From: Thermohalobaculum sp963822985
GTDB lineage: Bacteria > Pseudomonadota > Alphaproteobacteria > Rhodobacterales > Rhodobacteraceae
Length of the DNA: 64,000 nt
Direction of reading: 5' to 3'
NCBI GenBank assembly: GCA_963822985.1
Contig: CAWGJU010000004.1
Coordinates: forward strand, 116,854-180,853
Made by a program: the position numbers and the translations under genes
Part shown: one piece after another, positions 44,532 to 56,827 of the stretch
Position numbering within the stretch: position 1 is the stretch's first letter
Layout of the letters: each line of letters begins with the position of its first letter
The notes under the pieces: generated by a model
Databases searched by the model: none
Told to the model about the DNA's origin: nothing
The model's input: only the letters and a program-made list of their open reading frames with translations

Positions 44532-47500
44532 CGGTCCCCGCCTGGTTCGCGGTGACGAAGGACACCTCGCCCCCGGGATCCACGCGCACCCCACGGATCG
44601 CCGCCCGGGTCGCGGCGGCGAAGACCCAGGTGGCGGTCACGTTGTCGGGGTCCGTGCCGGGAACCCGATCGATGTCGAGGTCGAGGGTCACGTAGTCGCG
44701 CTGGATGGACTGGGTCGCCGCCACCGGGCGCCGCAGCTCGTACGCGGTGATGCCTCCCGCGAGGACCGGGATGTCCGGCAACCCGGCCGGGTCGCCGTCC
44801 GTGTCCCAGGCGGGGTCCACGAAGTCCCAGGTGCCGTCACCGTCGTCGTCCCGGGCCACCTCCGTGTCGGTGACTCCGTCGCCGTTGGTGTCCACCCAGA
44901 GCTGGGTGGGGTGGTCGAGCCCGTCCACGCCGTAGAGATTCGCCACCGACAGCGCCAGGTTGTAGCGGTCGTCCGCGTACCCCAGGTTGCTGAGGGTGCC
45001 GGGGTGGAGCGGGGTGTCGCCGGGGGCGACGACCACCGAGCCTCCGCCGGACAGGTCGTGGACCGGGTCTCCCACCACCGTGGTGGTGTCGGAAGCCGCC
45101 CCGAACAGCTCCGCGACCACGTTCTCGGGGCGGGTGGGCGTCGCGGTGAGATGGGTGACGTCCACGGTCCCGGGCGACGCCCCGGCCGGCGCGTTCACGA
45201 GGTAGAAGATGACCTGGGAGGCCCCGGGCGGAAGCTGCGCGGTGTTCGTGATCGCGAGGTCGGTCCCCGGGGTGTAGACGCCATCGCCGTTGGCGTCCCA
45301 GTGGAACGTGCCCGCCCACGCCGCGGCGCTGTCGCCGGTGAGGAGGAAGGTGTCGGGGTAGGGGGTCTCGTTGATGACGACGTGGGTGTAGGCCGTCCAC
45401 TCGCCCGCCCTCACGATGCCGCTGTTGTCGGGGGTCAGGACGACCCGCCCCGGCCCCGCGGGCTGAACGGGAACCACGGTGGTCTCGTCGGTCCCGGCGG
45501 CGGAGACCGAGGGGCTGCGGTCGGAGGTGGCGACGAGCCGGGTGGTGTCCTGGGTCCCGAGCGCGGTCCCCCCCGGCACCGTCAGTCGCACGTCGTACTC
45601 CACGAAGCCGCCCGGGGGCAGGGTGCCGGTGTTGACGACCACGCCGCCCTCCCAGACCCCGTCCCCGTTGGTGTCCGTGGCCACGACCGCGCCGGTGTCG
45701 GGGTCGATGAGCTCCACCACCCATCCCAGCTCGCTCGACCCCGGTGATCGCGAAGGAGTCGTTGCCCGTGCAGGTGTTCACCACCTGGTGGGTGTAGGTG
45801 ATGGTGTCACCGGCCGCCGCGTATCCTGCGTTGTTGGGCTCCACGATCACCGAGGGCCGCACCACGGGATCGGTCACCGAGGCGACGTAGGGGCCGTCCT
45901 GGTCGGTGTTGAGAGTGGCGGTGTTGGTGATCTCGGTGATGGAGGGCTCCAGGGGGGCGTTCACGACCACCTGAAAGGTCACCGTCAGGGTCTCTCCCGG
46001 TGCGATCGTGACCCCGTCGGCGGGGACGATCAGGTTCGGAGGAGGAGCGGCGGCGACCGCTGCGTCGATGGCGTCGAAGTCGATGCCCTGGACCCACGGC
46101 TGCGAAGCCCTGGCCCGACCGGCGGCGCTCCAGGCGCACGGTGTCGTCGGCGAGGTAGCGGGCGGAGAAGAACGGGCGGGGATAGGCGGTCCCGGTCCCG
46201 TTCTGGGTGTTGTAGGAGAGGGCCATGCGGTTTGCCGTCGCTGAAGCGACGGCGACGTCCACGGTCAGGCTTCCCGTGTCCCCGTCCGCCTTGAAGACCT
46301 GGTCCACGGCGAGGTCGGGGTGCTGAAGGGCCCACACCTGGAAATCGACGGCGGTGCCACCATACTCGGTGGCGACGGCGACGGTGGCCTCGGTGCCGTT
46401 CTGCGCGACCCCGTTCCCGAGAGTCACGACGACGCCCTCGGACGCGTCCCCGAGGCCATTGTCGTCGGTGTGCCCGGTGCCCCACACCCAGGTCTGGGCC
46501 CGGGTGACCGGGGCGATGGCGGCCGTGTTGTACTCGCCCGCGGTGTTGACGCCGTCGCCCCCGTTCGAGCCCTGCACCCGGACGCTCTGGACGTTCCACT
46601 CCGAGCCCCACTCGACGACCATGACGGTGCTGGTGGCCGTCGACAGCGTCACCCCGTTGTTGTTGCGGGACCAGTTGATCGCGGCGGCGCCGGAGGGCCA
46701 GAGCCGGGCATGGCACACCTTCGTGTCCGCGACGTCTCCGTCGCCGGTGTTGCACCCCGCGCCGTTGAAGCCGCCCATCAGCATCACCTGGTTGATGTCG
46801 CTCCAGGCGACCGTCGAGGCGTCGAAACCGCTCGTCCCCGTGCCCGCGTGGACCACTCGCTGCGCGTCGAGGAGCCGGAAGCCCGCGGTGTCGCACGCCG
46901 CCCAGGCACTCCACCACCGTCAGCCACCCCGATCCAGTCGTCGGCGCCGTTGCCCCGGGTCAGGGTGAGAACGTTGGAGGCCCCGGACGTGCCGAGGTCG
47001 CCGGTCCCGAAGGGGTCGTCTACGATCGCGGCGTAGTTGGCGTCGGGCCCGCGGTCGCCATTGTTCGTCCCGTCTCCTGCGGACCCCTGGACGATGGCGA
47101 AGTAGTCGGGGGACAGGCGCCTGGCCGAGTGTCAGGTCGTAGGACGTCCCCGTGAAGTCGCCGGGTCCCAGGTCGTACTCGGTCACCCGCAAGGCGGGCG
47201 CGGTGGCGCCCCCGGGCACGTAGGTCGTGCCGCGGGAACAGCGTCGACGAGCGACACCCCCGTCTGGGTCGCGGCGGTGTAGTTGGTGACCTGCAGGGTG
47301 TAGGTCAGGGTCTGGCCCGGGACGACCGCGGCTCCCGCGTCGGAGCTCTTCGTGAAGGTCAGGGGCACGGGCTGGTAGCCCACGTCCCCGGTGGCCACCG
47401 TGCCACCCGGCGCCACGCTGAAGCCCTGGGGGTCGTTGGCGGTGGTGAGGGTCGCGCCGGCGGGGATGTCGGGGTCGGTCTCGTCGACGTTGGCGGACGC

Positions 47501-50500
47501 GGCGAGGCCCGTCACCCCGCAGACCGAGACGTCGTCGAAGTACAGCGTGTCGTTGTCGAAGTTGAAGTTGTTGGTCCGAAGCCGCACGATCACCTGGTTC
47601 GAGGGGAGCTGGGCCGGGTTCAGGGCGGCGCTGAAGACCTGCCACGAGTTGTCGTCGGTGCCCCCGGGCAGGGTTCCCAGCGCGGAGAAGCTCGTTCCCC
47701 CGTTGTAGGAGACCTCGACCGCCACCGAGTCGCTCGTCTCCATGGAGTTGCGCCCGAACGCGAGCGTGAGGGTCGCGGAAGCGAAGGCGCCCAGGTCCAC
47801 CGGACGGCTGAGGGCCCGGTTGTTGTCGGTCGGGCCGCCTGTGAACCGGAAGCTGTTGCCGCCGCCGCGAGGGGGTCGCTGACCGACCCGGACGTCGCCG
47901 CTCGTGGGGTTGTTGTCGTCCGAGGTCTCGAACCAGGGGGTGGCGCTCCAGTCCAGGGGGCCGTCGGAGCCCGAGTAGCCGATGGCATTGACCTGGTCCA
48001 GGTAGCAGCTCGTCGTGACGCCCACCGTCGCCAGCCAGTCGCCGTTCCCGTCGGTGGTGACGGTCTGCATCGCGCCCGAGGGGTCGGTGACGACCACGTC
48101 CACGTTCGCGAGGTCGGGCTCGGCGCCGTTCTGGACGCCGTTGCCGTCCAGGTCCAGGAAGACGTGGCCGGTGGCGTCGGCCCCGCCCACGATGGGGGCC
48201 TGGACGAGGTTGGTGTCCGTGGGCGGCACCTCGGTGGAGCTGATGGTGGCCTGGTTGTTGACGAACAGCCCGTCGGTCCCGGGGTCCACCTGGACCCGGA
48301 AGCGGAAGGTGATGTCCTGCCGGGGTCCGAGGCTCGCCAGGAGAAACTCCACCCGGTCCACGAAGGCGGTGCCCTGGTCGGCGTCGGCGGCGTCGGTCAG
48401 CGCGGCGAACGGCTGGCTGTTGATGTGCCACTCCATCGAGCCCGGCACGAAGGTGGTGTTGGCGGGGATGGGGTCCTGGATCAGGAGGGCGTTCGCGGCG
48501 TCCGCGCCCACGTTCCGCACGGTGATCTCGAAGGTGCCCACCTCGTTCGGGTGGAGGAGCGCCGGCCCGGTCTTGAAGAACTCCAGGCTCGGGCCCACCA
48601 CCACCGGCTCGACCTCGTTGGAGAGGAAGTAGGGGGTCTCCACGCTCTCGTAGCCCCCCCGGTTCGGGATGACGGTCCCCGCGGGCACGAGAGGGTTGAC
48701 GGTGACCTCGAAGACGAGGTCGAAGGGGCCGGTCATGGCGCCGAGTGTCCCCGCCGTCCAGACCACCGCGTTCTGGGCCGCGTCGAAGGCGCCGGTGAAG
48801 GGCCGGCGTTGGCGATGTTCCGGTGAGGAAGGTCGTGTCGGAGGGGATGGGGTCGGAGATCGTGACCCCGTCTCGTCGGTGACCCGATGTTGTCCACCGT
48901 CAGGGTGAACTGCACCACCTCGCCTCCGGGAGAGGGTGCCGTCGTCGTTGGAGCTCTTGGTGAGCACCACGTCGGGTCTGCACCACCTCGGCGGTGTCGA
49001 AGGGGGAGAAGGTGCTCCCGCCGATCTTCGCCTCGGCGTGGCCCTCGTTCTGGAGCAGCCGGATGGGCTGGGAGAGGCCGGACGAGTCGGGAACGGCGAT
49101 GGCGTACTGGATGGTGAGGACTTGCTGGGCGCCGAGGGTGGTCTGGGTCAACGTCCAGTCGAGGCGGTCCTTGCCGGTGGTGGCGTCGATGGAGGCCGCC
49201 GGGTCGGTGGTCTCCTGGACGAGGTTGGGATAGGTGATCAGGGTGCTCCCCGGAACGTAGTCCGACCCGGAGATGCCGGGGGGAAGGAGATCGAACACGG
49301 AGAGGTTGGTGAGGCCCCCGAACCCGAAGGAGCGGACGGTGAGGGTGTAGGTGACCGAGCCCCCGGCGGTGGGCACGGTCGTCGTGGAGGCCTCCTTGTC
49401 CACCACCAGCACGGGATCGAGGAAGAGCTGGTTGATCGGGTAGATGGTGTAGCCCGTGTCCTGGATGGGATCGGGTCCCGTGGCCTGGTCGGTGTCCTGC
49501 CCGTAGGCCACCGACACCGGCTTGTTGGCCGCGATGCGGGTCCCGGAGTTGTCGTAGTCGGTGTAGTCGTAGGCCCGCAGCGATTCGAGGGCGTCCACCG
49601 CGTAGATGCAGTTGCCGGGAGTGGTGCCGTCCGTGGTCAGCCCGCACCGACCGTTCCACGAGGCCGGGAGGACCGCACACGTGGCGTCGGTGCTGTTGCC
49701 CTGGTCCGGGCAGTCGTCACCGTCGGTGTCGACGAGATCGAAGAGCCCATCGTTGTCGAAGTCGAACGTCACCATCGTGTTGTCGAGGGTGGCGGAGACG
49801 AAGACCGGGGAGCGGTTCAGCGTGTCGCAGAGCCCCACGCCGCTGGGCAGGATGGTGCAGTCCCCGTCGTTGGCCGTGCGCTGGGCGGGCTGCGACTGCA
49901 GGGCGGGGTTGGTGACCCCGGGGGCGAAGGAGACCGTGTAGGTGTCCGTCAGGAACTTCCGCGCCAGCCAGGAGTGGCCCCAATCGTTGTACGGGCCGGC
50001 GTAGTCGTAGGCGCTGACACCCCAGAAGTTCCTGTCGCTGGTCAGGCGGACCGTCGACCCCGGGGGGACGAACCGGCCGGTCCCGGTGCGGTAGTCGACG
50101 ATCGAGTTGGGAGGGATGTTGATCACCGCACTGCCCACCGAGTCGGTGACGGTGACGTCGATGGCGCTCAGGGGGTCGGGATTGAGGATGTAGAGGTTCA
50201 GGGGACGGCTCCCCTGAGAAGCCGGGTCGTCCCCGGGGGCGGTGATGACGTAGTCGGTGGAGTGGAGAAGATCGGGGAGCAGCGTGTACATCCGCACCGC
50301 GAAGTTGCCGTCCCCTCCGGTGAAGATCATGCCCGCGATGGGCGCGGAGGTGGAGACCTTGCTGCCCTCGTTGATGGTGAGGACCGGCGCCGCCGTCGTG
50401 TCGTCGATCAGCCCCCGGGACGAGTAGTGCTGGCCCTGGTTCAGGGTGAAGGAGACGATGCCCGCCCCCGGGCTGTCGATGGACACCTGCGTCCCGTCCT

Positions 50501-51353
50501 CGAAGGCCACGAGGTCGAGGTCGACGTACTTGAACGGCTCGGTGACGCTGTTGTCCCCCCCGTAGCTGTCCTCGCCCACCGGGATGGAGTACGAGCGCGC
50601 CGCGGCCACCGCCTGCCGGGAGATGATCTCCGTGGCTCCGCCGATGAAGGGAGAGAGGGGGTCCATGGGGTGCAGCAGCGAGAGGGGCCCGCCGCTGCTG
50701 ATGATCTGGTCGCCTCCGTCGAAGCGGATGTCAGCGGGGTTGCGGGGGTTCACGGGAACCGAGCAGCGCTGGTCCAGGGGGGCGGCCGGGAGGCCGCCCT
50801 GGCAGGAGCCGTTCGGGTTCGGGTTCGGGGTCACGCCCGGGAGGCCCTGGTCCGAGTTGAGGTTGACGAAGGAGCCCTGGAAGAGCACGTCCTGGGTGGC
50901 TCCGCCGCAGGGAAGGACCCGGGGGTCGGCGGTGAAGTCGCACGCCCGCCCGTTCGAGGGATCGCCGTCTCCGAGGACCAGGGTGGTGGCCTGGACCGGG
51001 TTCAGCAGGTCGGCCTCGTAGCCGTCCTCCCAGTGGTCGTAGTAGATGACCTGGTTGTCAGCGGAGGCTGTGGCGCTCACCACCGAGTTCATGCCGTTCC
51101 AGAAGCTGCCGGAGTTGTCGAAGGAGTTCTGGCCCTCGGCGGTGGCGACGTGGTACAGCATGTCCCACACCTGCTGCTCGCGGCCGATGACGAAGTACTT
51201 CTGGTAGCCGGTGGGCACGGTGGCGGCGGACAGCGGGGGCGGCGCGGTCAAGGCGAGCAGGGCCACGACCGCCGCGAGCACCCTTCTCGCCGCGCGCCCG
51301 GGCAGGGCGCCCGCGTCCTTCATCCCGCCCGTCGCTGTCGGTCGAAAGCTCAT
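44532..51353 (-). CDS. Giant secreted DUF11-repeat protein, C-terminus missing, frameshifted
   Basis: About 2,270 residues remain. The signal peptide (RVLAAVVALLALTAPPPLSAA) is followed by a long N-terminal module (YQKYFVIGREQQVWDMLYHV, VIYYDHWEDGYEADLLNP, SRNFWGVSAYDYAGP-type segments). DUF11/TIGR01451 repeats come next (VTYTLTVRSFGFGGLTNLSV, VGTFEITVRNVGADAANAL, LTYTLQVTNYTAATQTGVSL), with an SdrD_B/Cna-like domain (ATGHVFLDLDGNGVQNGAEP). Asp-rich calcium-type segments (DTNGDGVTDTEVARDDDGDG) lie near the end. Breaks occur near 48,930, 48,800, 47,240, 47,130, 46,920, 46,100 and 45,740. Such proteins are cell-surface or secreted; function unknown. Start at ATG 51,353 or 51,323. Confidence 0.8.
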
Positions 51354-51605
51354 CGACAATACCTGCAAACCATTCTTTTTCAGCTGCTTGCGTCGCTGTC
51401 CAGCGTCTCGCGGACCCGACCCCCCGAGCTACGTTAGCAAGAGACGTGCCGGCGGCCCGACTCGGGGGTGGCGTGGCGCCAGTCGGCCGAGGGCGCGTCC
51501 AAGCCGTTTGAATGCAGGAGCTTGGCGTGAGGGTTCTCATGCCACGGGGCCCCGGCGGATCGGACTCTGCGGGCGGGCCTGTCTGGAAATCGGAATCGGG
51601 ACCCG

Positions 51606-52722
51606 TCAGCCTCCGAGGACCCGGGCGTAGACCGCCTCGTACTGGCTCACGACCCGCTCGGCGTCGAAGAGCGACTCCACACGGTGACGGGCCGCCTCGC
51701 CCATCTCCCGCCGTCGCTCGTCGTCCTTCAGGATCTCGATGACGCGGTTGGACATGCCCTCGACGTCGCCCACGGGGAGCAGGTACCCGCTTTCGGCGTG
51801 GCGCACGACCTCGGGGAGGCCCCCGGCGTCCGACCCGACGACGGGGACGCCGCAGGCCATGGCCTCGAGGGCGGAGAGCCCGAAGGACTCGAGCTCCGAT
51901 GGCAGCAGGAAGACGTCGGCCATGGCCACGATCTCCGCGATTCCGCGGCGCGTGCCGAGGAAGCGGATCCGGTCGAGCACCCCGAGGCGGCGGGCCAGCG
52001 CCTGGGCGGAGGATCGTTCCGGCCCCTCGCCCACCATGAGCAGCACGCGCGTCGATCTCCCGCGTGACCCGCTCGAAGATCTTCACCGTGTCGAGAATCC
52101 GCTTGACCGGGCGGAAGTTCGAGACGTGGAGCATGACGCGCTGTCCCGGCTGTGCGATCGACGAGCGGTCGGCCCGCGCCACCGGGTACTGCTCGAGGTC
52201 GACGAAGTTGGGGATCACCTCGATCGGCCGGCTGACCTCGAACTCGTCGACGGTCATGCGCCGCAGGAACTCGGAGACCGCGGTGACCTCGTCGGAGCGC
52301 TCGATCCCGAAGCGGGTGATCTCGAAGAACGAGTGGTCCTGACCCACGATGGTGATGTCGGTCCCGTGGAGCGTGGTGACCATCCGCGGCGCGTCCTTTC
52401 CCAGCAGCTGCTGCGCCAGGAACCCGGCAATGGCGTGGGGGATGGCGTAGTGGACGTGGAAGAGCTCGATCCCGTGCTCGCGCACGGCCTCCGCCATCTT
52501 GGCCGCCAGGGCCAGCACGTGGGGGGGGTAGTCGAAGAGCGGGTAGGAGGAGACGTCCACCTCGTGGAAGCAGATGTTCCGGTGGAAGTCGCCGAAGCGG
52601 AAGGGGAGCTTGTAGGAGATGACGTGCACCTCGTGCCCCCGGCCCGCCAGCTGCTTGCCGAGCTCGGCGGCGACCGCGCCCGAGCCGCCGACCGTGGGGT
52701 AGCAGACGATGCCGAGCTTCAT
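51606..52722 (-). CDS. bshA: N-acetyl-alpha-D-glucosaminyl L-malate synthase BshA, one frameshift
   Basis: First enzyme of bacillithiol synthesis; joins GlcNAc from UDP-GlcNAc to L-malate. MKLGIVCYPTVGGSGAVAAELG is the family start; FHVHYAIPHAIAGFLAQQLL, TTLHGTDITIVGQDHSFFEI and MLHVSNFRPVKRILDTVKIF follow. The C-terminal half, in another frame from about 52,046, reads LLMVGEGPERSSAQALARRL, VFLLPSELESFGLSALEAMA and VPVVGSDAGGLPEVVRHAES. Full length about 372. Its ATG overlaps the bshC stop by 4 bases. Confidence 0.93.
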
Positions 52723-54347
52723 AGCCGCACCACCTGGTGGCCGCGCGCGAAGGGGTCCACTCGTTGCTGCAGCTCTCCGACGAGGGCGAGGCCGTGTCGG
52801 GCCAGCGCGCCGATATGGCCGAGGCCCCGCTCCTGAAACGAGCCGCCGGGGAAGAGGGCGTCCCGTGTACGCCGCAGCCGTGAGGCGCGGCCCTGGTCCC
52901 GCTTCTTGAGGGCCCGCATCGCCTTCTCGTGCAGGCCGTCGACCTGGTGAAGCGTTCGTCCCCGGGCGGAGGCCGTCGCCGCCCGCAGGGTCGGGTCGAG
53001 CGCCGCCAGCGTCGCCTCGACCTCGCCCATGTCACGCTCGATCGACGCCCGGGTGCGGGAGAACGCCGCCTCGACGTCGGGGTAGGCCTCCCGCGCCCAG
53101 CGGGCGACGATGGCCTCGGGGTCCTCGGCGAGGTCCGGGAGCGTCAGCCCCTCGGCCTCGAGGGCCCGCGCCTGCGCCGGCTCGACCAGGGTGACGCTGG
53201 GTCGGAAGACCAGTGCCGGGCGGGGAACGCCGAAGTGCTCGTAGGCCGAGCCGATCTGGGCGTGGTAGGCGATCTCCGCGGGCCCCCCCACGTAGGCCGC
53301 GGTCGGAAGCATCGCGTCCTGGGCGATCGGGCGGAGCAGCGCGTTCGCGCTCCAGAGGCGCGGCTCGTCCTCGACCAGGCGCGCCGCCTCCGCGAGCGCC
53401 AGGTGTCGGCCGAGACCGCGCACCTCGACGCCATCGTCGGACAGCGCCAGCGCGCGCCGTCCGCCCTCCATGAGCACGAACAGGTTCAGGAAGCCCGAGC
53501 GCACCGGGACCTGCTGGTGGTATCCGGCCTCCAGGAGGGCCTGACCCGCCTCGAGGGCGAGCCGCGAGCTCGGAGAGCGCTCCCGGATCTCCCGCGACAG
53601 CACCGGTGCCATGAGCTGCTTGAGGGCAGGATCCGAGGGGTCGAGCACCACCAGCTCCGGGAGAAGTCTCGAGAGGAGGCGTGCGAAGGCGCCGGACAGC
53701 GTCTCCCCGGGTCGGTAGCAGTCGCGGACGATCCCGACGATCTCGTCGCGGCTCGGGCTGGCGGCGAGGCTTTCGCCGAGCTCGTTCACCAGGCGCTCGA
53801 TCGTCTCGTCCAGCTCGATCTCGAACGCGGGCTGTCCTGCCGGCTCGACGCGGGGGGAGTAGCGGAAGTCCCGGATGGCGCCGCTGGAGTCGAGCACGCA
53901 GGCGGTGCGGACCTCGGCGAAGTCGTGGTCCTCGGAGGCCACCCAGAACACGGGAACCGCCGGACGTCCCCGCCGCTCGGTGAGCTGGCGGGAGACCTCG
54001 AGGGTGGCCAGGGCCTTGTGGAGGACGAAGAGGGGCCCGCCGAAGAGGCCCGCCTGCTGGCCGGTGACCACCGCCACGCTGTCGGGCAGAGCGAGGGCCC
54101 GGGCCCGCTCCGCGGCCCGGGGGGCGCCGCGCTCCTCCTGCTGCCGGGCGAGAGCGCGGGCCAGGGCCTCGCGGGAGCGGGGGTGGGCGACCGTGCGCTC
54201 CGCCGCCTCCAGGACGCCGTCGAGGCTGAAGCTGCCCGGGAGAAACGGCTTCACCGCCGCCTCGCCCCCGAGATAGTCGAGAAAGAGGGGGCTCAGGGGC
54301 TGGTGGAATGCTTCGAACGGGACCACCTCGGCCGACTGTCGGGGCAT
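52719..54347 (-). CDS. bshC: Bacillithiol biosynthesis cysteine-adding enzyme BshC
   Basis: Adds cysteine to glucosaminyl malate, the last step of bacillithiol synthesis. VVTGQQAGLFGGPLFVLHKAL is the Rossmann-like signature; PVFWVASEDHDFAEVRTACV, VPVRSGFLNLFVLMEGGRRA and TAAYVGGPAEIAYHAQIGSA follow, then a C-terminal coiled coil (EKAMRALKKRDQGRASRLRR). 542 residues, intact. ATG 54,347 is chosen where homology begins (MPRQSAEVVPFEAFHQPLSP). bshB, the deacetylase, is not in this window. Confidence 0.94.
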   Translation of the reverse strand: MPRQSAEVVPFEAFHQPLSPLFLDYLGGEAAVKPFLPGSFSLDGVLEAAERTVAHPRSREALARALARQQEERGAPRAAERARALALPDSVAVVTGQQAGLFGGPLFVLHKALATLEVSRQLTERRGRPAVPVFWVASEDHDFAEVRTACVLDSSGAIRDFRYSPRVEPAGQPAFEIELDETIERLVNELGESLAASPSRDEIVGIVRDCYRPGETLSGAFARLLSRLLPELVVLDPSDPALKQLMAPVLSREIRERSPSSRLALEAGQALLEAGYHQQVPVRSGFLNLFVLMEGGRRALALSDDGVEVRGLGRHLALAEAARLVEDEPRLWSANALLRPIAQDAMLPTAAYVGGPAEIAYHAQIGSAYEHFGVPRPALVFRPSVTLVEPAQARALEAEGLTLPDLAEDPEAIVARWAREAYPDVEAAFSRTRASIERDMGEVEATLAALDPTLRAATASARGRTLHQVDGLHEKAMRALKKRDQGRASRLRRTRDALFPGGSFQERGLGHIGALARHGLALVGELQQRVDPFARGHQVVRL

Positions 54348-54487
54348 GAAGGCTCGATCATAGCATGGCCGCAACCCCTTGAGGTGGTATCACTTGTGCG
54401 CCAGTCCGGTTTGACAGCCCGCGAACGAGGGTGCTAGATTCGCTAGGCTCGGGGGAACGTGTGCGCCAGAGACCCCGGGGCGGAGAG

Positions 54488-56820
54488 ATGAGCGAGAAGA
54501 GCCACGCCACCGACGGCATGCCGTCCTCGATCGGGCGCTACGAGATCACCGGGGCTCTCGGATTCGGCGCCATGGGGGCGGTGTACCAGGCCTTCGACCC
54601 CATCATCAAGCGCTCCCTGGCGATCAAGACGATCCGACTGGACGTCCCCCGCCAGAGCCCGCAGCACCAGGCCTTCATCGAGCGCTTCTACCAGGAGGCG
54701 CGGATCTCCGGAACCCTCTCCCACCCCAACATCGTCACCCTCTTCGACATCGGCGAGGAAGGCGGTGTGCCCTTCCTCGCCATGGAGTACGTCGAGGGAC
54801 AGACGATCGGTGAGCTTCTCGAGAAGGGCGTCCGGTTCAAGCCGGAGAAGGTCGTCGCGCTGGTGAGCCAGATCGCCCTCGGGCTCGACTACGCCCACTC
54901 GCGCGGGGTCGTGCACCGCGACATCAAGCCCTCCAACCTGATCGTGCAGGAGGGGGACAAGGTCAAGGTGACCGACTTCGGCATCGCGAAGCTGGTGGAC
55001 ACCGAGATCACCCAGTCCGGGACCCTCCTCGGCACGCCCTCGTACATGTCTCCCGAGCAGGCGATGGGGGAGAAGCTCGACGGGCGCAGCGACATCTTCT
55101 CCCTGGGCGTATGCGCCTTCGAGATGCTCTCCGGACAGCAGCCGTTCCCGGGGAACAACGTCACGTCGATCCTGTACAAGCTCGTGCACGTCGATCCCGT
55201 CGAGCCCGTCGACCTGGAGATGAACGGCCTCGTGCCCCACAAGTGGCGCGAGGTCTTCAACCGGGTCCTGGCCAAGAAGCCGGACGATCGCTACCAGACG
55301 GCCAGCGAGTTCGTGAGAGACCTGGAGCTGTGCCTGGGCTCCTGGTTCACCGGGCTGGGCGAGGAGACCCCGGGCCTCGTGGCGGCGGGCGAGAGCACTC
55401 TCACCCTGCCCAGCGTCTCCTGGGCCGACGCCTCGTCGCCGAAGGGGGGGCCTCGTCGGGGAGCGAGGCCGAGACCATCGTGATGACCTCCCCGTTCGAG
55501 CTGGACGAGGTGGGCGGTTCTCCTCCCGGCGCGGGAGGCGGGGACGACGCGACGCTTCAACTCGCAGCCGACGAGACGCTGCAGCTTCCGGGGAGCACGC
55601 GGGGTCGCCCCGCCGAGGCGCCGCCCGTGCCGGGCGAGGCCGCCGAGACGGTGGTGCTCGCGGGAGGGGCAGTCGAAGGCCCGGTGACCGTCTCGCTGCC
55701 GGGCATTCCCTCCGCCGGTGAGGCCGAGGCCGCGCCGAGTCCCCTCGACGAGCTGGTGGTCGTCGCCGATGCCGGCGCACCGGAGGCAGAGCCCCCCGAG
55801 ATCACGCGGGATGTGGCCGCGGGCGCGACGGGTCCGAGGCCGCCTTCGAGCAAGCCTCGTCCCCTCCCGGCCGGTCGCCTCCTGGCGGGCGCGGCCGCCC
55901 TCTTCGTGCTCGCGGCGGCGACCGTGGGCTGGCTGCTGTGGCAGCGGACGGCCCCTGCGCGGTCGGGGCCCGACGCGGTTCCCGCGCCACCACCCCTGGT
56001 GTCCGACGCGCAGGCGGTGCCCGTGCCGATCCTGGGCTCGCTTCGAGTGACGAGCGAGCCAGGGGGAGCCCGAGTGACGGTGAACGGTGAGGAGCGGGGA
56101 GCCACCCCCCTCGATCTCGAGGAGCTGCCCCTTGGCGTCTACGAGGTCGGCGTCGAGCTGAAGGGGCACGAGCCGCAGACTCGGGACGTGGCGCTGACCG
56201 CCGGAGAGCCGAGCGCGGCGGTCGAGGTGACCTTGTCCCGGCGGCAGCCCACCCTCGGAAGGGTCAACTTCGCGTCCACCCCGCCCGGGGCCGAGGTGTC
56301 GGTCGACGGGAAGGTCGTGGGCAAGGCTCCGGTCACGGACGTGCGGCTGCGACCGGGAAGTCACCGCGTGCAGATGACGCTCGACGGTCACGCGCGGTGG
56401 GCCGGCGCGGTCGAGGTGACGGCGGGCCGCCAGGTGTCTCTCGAGGCGCCCCTCGCGCCGCTGGCGGCGGCCACTGCCACCACCGCTCCCACCCCCGAGC
56501 CGGTGGACACCACCAGGGTCTACGAGAACAAGGCGGGCGACGTCGACCACCTGGCCCGGAAGAAGTCCGGGGACTCGCCCTCGTACCCGTCCGGTCGAGC
56601 GCCCCGTCTCAAGTCGGGGGAGAGGGTTTCGGTGACCTTCAGCTTCGTGGTGACCGAGACCGGAGAGGTCGAGGGGCTGACGGTGGAGGAGTCCGCCGGC
56701 AAGGTGATCGACGACGTGGTGGTGGAGGCGGTGGGCACCTGGAAGTTCGAGCCGGCCACGATCCGTGGCACACCGGTGCGGGTGCGCATCGTCCGCAAGC
56801 AGACGTTCCTCGGAGGGTAG
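54488..56820 (+). CDS. Ser/Thr protein kinase fused to PEGA repeats and TonB-like C-terminal domain, one frameshift
   Basis: Domains in order: kinase (residues about 15-280) with YEITGALGFGAMGAVYQAFD, the Lys of LAIKTIRLD, the catalytic loop HRDIKPSNLIV (about 143-150), TDFGIAKLVD and GTPSYMSPEQAMG; an acidic/Pro-rich linker; a transmembrane helix (LLAGAAALFVLAAATVGWLL, about 465-485). Outside the membrane are two PEGA domains (GSLRVTSEPGGARVTVNGEE and GRVNFASTPPGAEVSVDGKV) and a TonB-C-like end (VTFSFVVTETGEVEGLTVEE, TWKFEPATIRGTPVRVRIVR). One indel near 55,450 shifts the frame in the linker. Total about 777 residues. PEGA domains are common in kinases, but the TonB-like end is uncommon. Confidence 0.87.
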
Positions 56821-56827
56821 GCGCGCG

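Noticed and set aside
44296..45720. A 474-residue protein joining DUF11 sequence to a DapE C-terminus as a novel fusion
   Set aside because: The join runs through adapter-like sequence and two different genomes; an artefact is far more likely than a biological fusion.
48936..51437. Open frame of about 830 codons on the plus strand
   Set aside because: Antisense to the DUF11 protein; composition is Val/Gly/Arg-rich with no motif.
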